A DNA stretch of 64,000 bases from Trifolium pratense (lineage: Eukaryota; Streptophyta; Magnoliopsida; Fabales; Fabaceae), in assembly GCF_020283565.1 (NCBI RefSeq), contig NC_060060.1, forward strand, positions 21,452,001 through 21,516,000, in the 5' to 3' direction. Shown one piece after another: positions 58,384 through 64,000 of this stretch (position 1 is the first letter of the stretch; each line of letters begins with the position of its first letter). The notes under the pieces were generated by a model. The model saw nothing but the letters and a program-made list of their open reading frames with translations. It was not told the origin of the DNA and ran no database searches. The position numbers and the translations under genes are program-made.

Positions 58384-60708
58384 TCTTTTATATTATAAGC
58401 TTGTATACACAAGCAAACCTTAAACCCTAATTTGTTTTCTCTGTTTTCCCTCCATTTTATCTTGCAATTTTTATTAAAAAATAATACAATTTTGTCTTGA
58501 CTGGGATTCGAACCCGCAACCCTTTAGTGGAAGGCAATATTTCCAACCACTATGGCAAGTATACCAATTGTGATTAAAATTATCTGCAATAATTGATAAG
58601 CACCATCAATTTTAAAAGTATATCATATCAAAATTATTGTTGACTATATTATTCATCACGAAACATTTTTATGTCTTTCCTGATCAATGATTTTTTTTCT
58701 ACCGGATCATAAATTTAGAGAATAATTATCATGTGAGATTTAGAAAGTTATTATCACGTGTGATTTGGAAAGTTATTATCAAATTCAATTATGCTAAATC
58801 AATTTTTTTTGCAATACAACCAAACACAACCATAGTCATGTCACTAATCACATTCATTATTTTGATTTTAACATTGCAAATTTAATATTAACCGATGATC
58901 AATTGATACAATATGTACTAGCAGATATTGAGATGATGTTACGTAGTTGTGGGAAGAGTTTAAAAGATTATTCTCCAATGCCTAGAGCAGACACATCATT
59001 AGTTCATGATATACAAAATAGTTTAATACACGACGAATTGAATTATAACAGACAATCATTAACTGAGGAACATGTTAGATTGATGTCAACTATGACTTCA
59101 GAGCAACGTAAAGTATATGACACAATCATGACAAGAGTTAACGAAAACAAACCTGGTGTGTTTTTTATTTATGATTATGGCGGTACAGGGAAGACCTTTA
59201 TCTGGAGGGCCATGTCAGCCACATTACGCTCAAAAGGTGACATAGTTTTAACAGTTGCCTCAAGTGGGATCGCTGCATTGCTTATACCTGGCGGTAGAAC
59301 AACACATTCAAGATTTTGTATTCCTCTAAATGTTGACGAGTTTTCAACATGTACCATAGTTCCTAAAAGCCCTTTGATGCTATTAATACAAAAAGCAAAG
59401 CTCATTATATGGGTGGGTTGAAGCACCAATGATGCACAAACACTGTTTCGAAGCTGTTGATCGAACTTTAAAAGATATTCTTAAGTCTGTTGATGAAAAA
59501 AATAAACACATTCTCTTCGGTGGAAAAATTGTTGTTTTTGGTGGAGATTTTAGACAAATTCTACCAGTAATACCCAAAGGTACAAGGTCAGAAGTTGTTC
59601 ATGCTACTATTAATTCTTCGGTTCTTTGGAATTTTTGTGAAGTTTTAACATTTAGTAAAAACATGAGGCTTCTCGGTGGTGCTTTGAGTGCAGACGTTGA
59701 ACAAAGAAGATTGTTTTCTGAATGAGTTTTGGGTGTTGGCGATGGAGAAATTTGAGATGACAACGACGATGATTTAGAACTTGACATTCCATCAGATTTA
59801 TTGTTCCAAATTCAGGTGATCCTCTTGCTTCTATCGTTGAAAGCACATATCCCCAACTGTTACAAAACATGAACGATATAACGTATTTCCAAAGTAGAGC
59901 TATACTAGCTCTTAAAAATTCAATAGTCGACACAATAAATGATTATATGTTGGATTTAATTCCTGGTGAAGAAAAAACATATTTGAGTTTGATACTCCAC
60001 TCACACAAAATGTAGACGGTCAAACAGTGGATGATGTTCATACTCCCGAATTTTTGAACACGATTTCTACGTCGGAAGTTTCAAATCTCAAGTTGAGACT
60101 TAAAGTTGGAGTTCCAGTTATGCTATTAAGGAATTTGAATCAAAAATTAGGATTGTGCAATGGAACAAGACTTATTATTACGAGATTGGGAAAACGTGCT
60201 CTTAAAGGAAAAATTATTTCAGGAAGTAATATTGGTGATCAGGTTTTCATACCTAGATTTTCTCTAACACCATCTGACGTGAGAATTCCTTTTAAATTTC
60301 AACGGAGACAGTTTTCTATAATGATTTCTTTTGCGATGATTATTAATAAGAGTCAGGGACAATCTTTAAAGCATGTTGGGATATATCTTCCGTCGCCAGT
60401 GTTTTCACATGGTCAGTTGTATGTTGCAATTTCAAGAGTTACTTCTTGAAAAGGATTAAAAATATTGATCATCGATGATAACAGTGAAGATACGACTAAG
60501 AATTCGAATGTGGTCTATAAGAAAATCTTCCGTAATATAACATAATTTTCTTTGTATGAATATTTATCCAAAATTATTGGTGAACTATCGTTTAATGTTA
60601 CTCAACTTTTTTCATACACCTTACATTATCGGAATTATCATATCTTATTTAATCATTATATAACTTACAACTAATCAGACCCGTGCACCGCACGGGTCGA
60701 TGTTCTAG
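58384..60708 (+). mobile_element. Helitron carrying a decayed helicase (2.3 kb)
   Basis: The 5' end TCTTTTATATTATAAGCTTG follows an A; the 3' end is a perfect hairpin GACCCGTGC-ACC-GCACGGGTC, then GATGTTCTAG and T. The interior encodes a broken Pif1-type helicase (58880-60448). The Rep/HUH nuclease half of a Helitron transposase is missing, so this copy depends on others. Its 5' end matches that of the short Helitron at 9234-10203. Confidence 0.88.
58880..60448 (+). pseudogene. Helitron helicase (Pif1-like), frameshifted
   Basis: The frame at 58903-59421 has QRKVYDTI and the Walker A motif YGGTGKT, then SSGIAALLIPGGRTTHSRF. A short insertion at about 59411-59420 (the IIWDE Walker B position reads IIWVG and stops) moves the frame to 59429-59725, with GGDFRQILPV. 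Further stops follow around 59725-60026. The frame at 60027-60448 has RVG-type [14 protein letters not shown] and the C-terminal [21 protein letters not shown] and [10 protein letters not shown]. These are successive motifs of SF1 Pif1-family helicases from Helitrons. Confidence 0.88.
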
Positions 60709-61740
60709 TTTTGAGAATATTATAATAATATAGATTAAATTTGAAAAATTCATATAAACCCTAAAAATTCTCCCTCAAATATATAGTTCCAACAAATCAT
60801 AAGAATTTTATATTATGAAAAACAAATGAACCATCTAAAATTCTTATCTCCAAACTCCTCCATTTCTTCTACTTGTTACTTCCATTTTATCAAAATTCTT
60901 CCGTGTCATTCCATCCAAACTACCAAACAAAACCTACATCTGCAAAAATGAGAAATCTCGAGTTCAAACACAAACCATTACAAATTTAATCGATACAACT
61001 ACTAACTGGGTTATAGTTACATGACCTTCCAATTGTATTCATATCTCCACATTTTTCGATATAAAAGAAATTCCATTTCACCTTTTTGTTTTTAAAAATA
61101 TTTGTTTTACAATAACCAATTCCAAGAATATTTCTTATTCAAGGTTTATAGATTGTTATGTTCTGGACTAAGTCGAGGCTAACTCTCATATTGGGTCGAG
61201 TCACTCTTAGTTACTAGCTAGTTTCAAGTGGGGCTGCTCGATGAAAATAAAATGGCAAATCGATCCAAAAAAACTAAAAACCGATTGTTTTAATTAGTCA
61301 TCCAAAACCAAACTAAACCGAACTGCGAACACCCCTGCCGCCAATGTAAGATCAATGGACTCAATTAGGACAGTTGGATTGAAGACTTTAGACAATCTTC
61401 TACATGACCTATCTAGTCTAGTATAAAGTCTAACTTCTGGTCTAGATTCTGTCAAAAAAACTTCTGGTCTAGATTCATGTATGCATTATATATTGTAACG
61501 CTAAAACCTTCAACCACAATAATTACTTACTTGATCGTTGGTGTGGCTACAAGCAAACTCTCTCTTTTTTCAATAATCTGCATGAATATTTATTTTGACC
61601 TTGACATAATTGGATTGGCCATTACTTTTCAATCATATGATGTTAAAATCTTTAGCAACACTCCTTTCCCTCTACCACACAACTCTTTTGTTCTACATAC
61701 GTAATCTTATGCATTCTGAAGAAGAAATTAATGATGATAT
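60709..61740. other. Intergenic; no gene seen
   Basis: AT-rich sequence between a Helitron and an LTR element. I find no supported frame or RNA gene. Confidence 0.5.
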
Positions 61741-61913
61741 TGTTAGATAATAAAATAATAGGTTATGTTATTGGGCCTGTTAGTTTATAGTCCATTAGGT
61801 TTTATATATATTCTCTAGTAACTCTTTTGTAATGTCAAGCTAATGCAATGATATTCTATTGAAACCCTAGCCGTCTCTTTCTCTTTCCTATTTGTGTATC
61901 TCTAATTTTAACA
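61741..61913 (+). repeat. 5' LTR of the 1.5-kb element (173 bp)
   Basis: TGTTAGATAATAAAATAATAG...CTAATTTTAACA, directly followed by the primer-binding site. It includes TATATATATTCTC and ATTGAAACCCTAGCCGTCTC, phrases shared with the LTRs at 21228-23560. Confidence 0.93.
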
Positions 61914-62599
61914 TGGTATCGAGAGCTTGTATTGATCCTCCTTAGATTGTATTTTGTTATTCCGCTGCCGAGTTCCCAAAAGTTTGGGAATATTGTACCA
62001 TTGGTTTGATTGAATTCTTGGGTATTTTGAATTATTTTGTTAGATATTTCTCATGTTGTTTTGAAAGAATCGGCTGGAAAAGAGTGTTGTGGCTTCTTTG
62101 ATTTTGCAAGCATCGGTATGCTGTGGAAATTTGCGTTTCACTCCTTCAGTGGATTTGTTTCGGTAGCTTCAATTACCTTTGTTGGTCAACAAGTCTGTAA
62201 GTGTTCATAAGTTTCTATATGTCTTCTCTATTTGTGATTTTGGGTACATTGCTTTATAGAAGAAAAAGAAAAGGGCCACACGTTTGATTATGAGGAAAAT
62301 TGGTGGATAACGTGTTGGATTTTTTTAAGGTTAGCATATTGTATTCTTTTGTCCCTGGTAACAAGAATTTTGGCAGAGCAATTTTATGACTATTGTTGAA
62401 GGGATCCGGTGGAGTTGTGAAACGAGCCGTTCTTTTGTTATTGGAATTGAATTGAGTCAATTGACTGTTTGTCTTTTTGGCTTTCGGTATGGTTCTAATG
62501 TTTTCCATGTAGTTTGGTCCGGTTTGATTTTTTCTTTGGTCGATTCTTTCTTTATGGTACAGTTGGTTTCTCTTTATTTCACTTCTCTCTGGCTTCTTC

Positions 62600-62790
62600 T
62601 GATTGTATTGCACTTCTCCCTATTGCACTTCTCTTCTGATTGCATTGCACTTCTCCCTATTGCACTTCTCTTCTGATTGTATTGCACTTCTCCCCCAATT
62701 GCACTTCTCTCTGATTGCATTGCACTTCTCCCTATTACACTTTTTTTCTGATTGTATTGCACTTCTCCCTATTGCACTTCCCCCTATTGA
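62600..62790. repeat. Tandem array in the 1.5-kb element
   Basis: Repeats of about 25-35 bases with the core GATTGCATTGCACTTCTCCC and CTATTGCACTTCTC. They are the reverse complement of the array units in the element at 21228-23560. Open frames on both strands here are low-complexity artefacts. Confidence 0.8.
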
Positions 62791-63058
62791 TTCTTCTGTT
62801 TGGATGCACTTCTGGCTGCTCTTCTCTTTGATGGTTTCTCTGTTGACTGTGAATTGATGCTCTCCGTTGGTAGTCATCTTAATTAGTTTGATTTATTTTT
62901 GGGGTTAATTTGTAACAAGCTTGAAGCTTAGTAAGCTTCAGCTTGAGGGGTGATGTTAGAAGTTTATTTTATTTTATTTGGTAGTTTATTTTATTTTCGT
63001 ATTTTGTTTGACAAACTCATAATGCTTCTTGTTGATGCATAATGAGTTTGAGAGTAGG

Positions 63059-63232
63059 TGTTAAATAATAAAATAATAGGTTATGTTATTGGGCCTGTTA
63101 GTTTATAGTCCATTAGGTTTTATATATATTCTCTAGTAACTCTTTTGTAATGTCAAGCTAATGCAATGATATTCTATTGAAACCCTAGCCGTCTCTTTCT
63201 CTTTTCCTATTTGTGTATCTCTAATTTTAACA
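63059..63232 (+). repeat. 3' LTR of the 1.5-kb element (174 bp)
   Basis: Partner of 61741-61913; starts TGTTAAATAA and ends TTTTAACA before the GATAT duplication. Confidence 0.93.
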
Positions 63233-63237
63233 GATAT

Positions 63238-64000
63238 ATCCGTTCAAAAGAAATCAACCAAACGCAATTGCAACAAACAAACAACAATGCAACTTACCTT
63301 TAAATCTTTTTGTCCTGTTTTGTCTTATATTAAGTTTCTGCTTGTTTGATTATGCTGTTTGGCTTATTTGATTAAAACAATAAGTAAATAAACAGGACGT
63401 CGCAAAATTAAAGTTCTATGAAGCAGACCCCAAAGAAAGCGCCTATGGGCCGCGTGAAGAGGCCCGACATGCAGAGGCCTTTCAGGGACAACATATGGAA
63501 AAAGTCGTGGAAAAAGGCACGTAGGAAAGCGACGCTTGACGGGTGAAGGCATGAAGAGGCCTGCCAGGGACAACTTATGGGATGAGGCAAGTTTTTTCTG
63601 GAAATCTTGACAGTGTTTATGGGAGGGAGCCTTTAGCAATGTTTTTGATAAAAGTTTCACTAATTTAGTTTTTTTTGTGCATATTTGAATTCCTTAATTT
63701 AATATCAATCTCTATACCATCATCAGGAGCGTGAGAAAAATGGATGGAGGAGGCCATTAAGCATGCACTGGAAGTACAGTGAAAGTATGAGGAGAAGAGG
63801 GCTGAAAGAAAGAAAAATGGTGAATAGAAAGAAAATGTAACTAAGACTATAATATAGTACTTTCATCAAGAGTTTGGAATATTGTGTTTATGGGTTATGC
63901 AGAGAATTGTATTGTCTTTGTGTAGGAGCTTGGCCTTATGGTGGAGAAAGACAACCAATTTCTGCATGTTTGTTATTGTTAAGTTTTAGTATTATAAACT
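63238..64000 (+). other. Right edge: possible exons of a basic, charged protein
   Basis: 63418-63546 is a 42-codon frame rich in Lys and Arg (MKQTPKKAPMGRVKRPDM, KKSWKKARRKA) and GC-richer than its surroundings. A similar phrase (ATGAAGAGGCCTGCCAGGGA) follows at about 63551. After an acceptor-like CATCATCAG at about 63726, one frame reads EEAIKHALEVQ, a stop, and KYEEKRAERKKNGE. This may be a decayed 3' end of a gene with a coiled tail. I cannot name it, and the evidence is weak. Confidence 0.2.

Larger units (their letters stand above)
61741..63232 (+). mobile_element. Non-coding LTR retroelement, plus strand (1.5 kb)
   Basis: Target duplication GATAT (61736-61740 and 63233-63237). LTRs 61741-61913 (173 bp) and 63059-63232 (174 bp) differ by one substitution and one T. 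Primer site TGGTATCGAGAGC from 61914; the sequence before the 3' LTR is GAGTTTGAGAGTAGG. The 1145-bp interior encodes nothing convincing. It shares GCTGCCGAGTTCCCAAAAG, a TTGCACTTCTCCCTATTG array and AAGCTTAGTAAGCTTCAGCTT with the interior of 21228-23560 in the opposite orientation, so the two are members of one family. Confidence 0.9.

Noticed and set aside
62254..62877. Several 60-119-codon frames on both strands
   Set aside because: By-products of the GCACTTCTCCC-type array inside the 1.5-kb LTR element.

Overview
This is plant nuclear DNA: very AT-rich, intron-containing genes, and mostly transposable elements. The mix of Ty1/Copia families, Helitrons, SINEs and MITEs suggests a eudicot, most likely a papilionoid legume such as Medicago. 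The organism is inferred from sequence style; no species-diagnostic gene is present.

Layout. 1-1201: end of a minus-strand LTR element running off the left edge. 2448-3266: an intact single-exon gene for a small membrane-anchored protein of unknown function. 3997-8119: a 4.1-kb minus-strand Copia element with 5-bp target duplications, no gag and a one-base frameshift. 9234-10203: a short Helitron. 10984-11722: a MITE carrying a second, foldback element. 12115-15763: five clean exons of an RRP12-like (NUC173) ribosome-biogenesis gene that then stops. 18725-19397: a solo LTR. 21228-23560: a non-coding 2.3-kb LTR element.

The centre (about 21120-43000) is one host locus taken apart by insertions. 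On the minus strand, exon pieces of a STE20/germinal-centre-like protein kinase lie at 42760-42959, 41055-41181, 40374-40961, 24961-25030, 24688-24777 and 24382-24435, and perhaps 23561-24269. They join in frame once the insertions are removed: a hAT-like MITE (40434-40922), a Copia element (25031-40373) and, further downstream, the non-coding LTR element. The Copia element is itself split inside its Gag zinc-knuckle codons by a complete 10.1-kb Sirevirus-type Copia (26505-36624) with two LTRs that look identical, a 1668-residue Gag-Pol frame and an extra 'envelope-like' frame. A 1.5-kb two-module tandem array fills the kinase intron, and the catalytic-loop exons are missing.

The right third holds a Stowaway MITE, the 3' end of a LINE-type ORF (zinc finger plus RNase H), a 6.3-kb LTR element with nearly identical LTRs but a decayed interior (45988-52322), three Helitron copies (53459-53840, about 54197-55260, 58384-60708), two related SINEs, and another non-coding LTR element (61741-63232). 

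The Copia element at 3997-8119 and the two non-coding LTR elements share 3'-end sequence and LTR layout. They look like an (ex-)autonomous member and its non-autonomous relatives. Apart from the membrane-protein gene, and possibly the truncated RRP12-like gene, I see no intact host gene.
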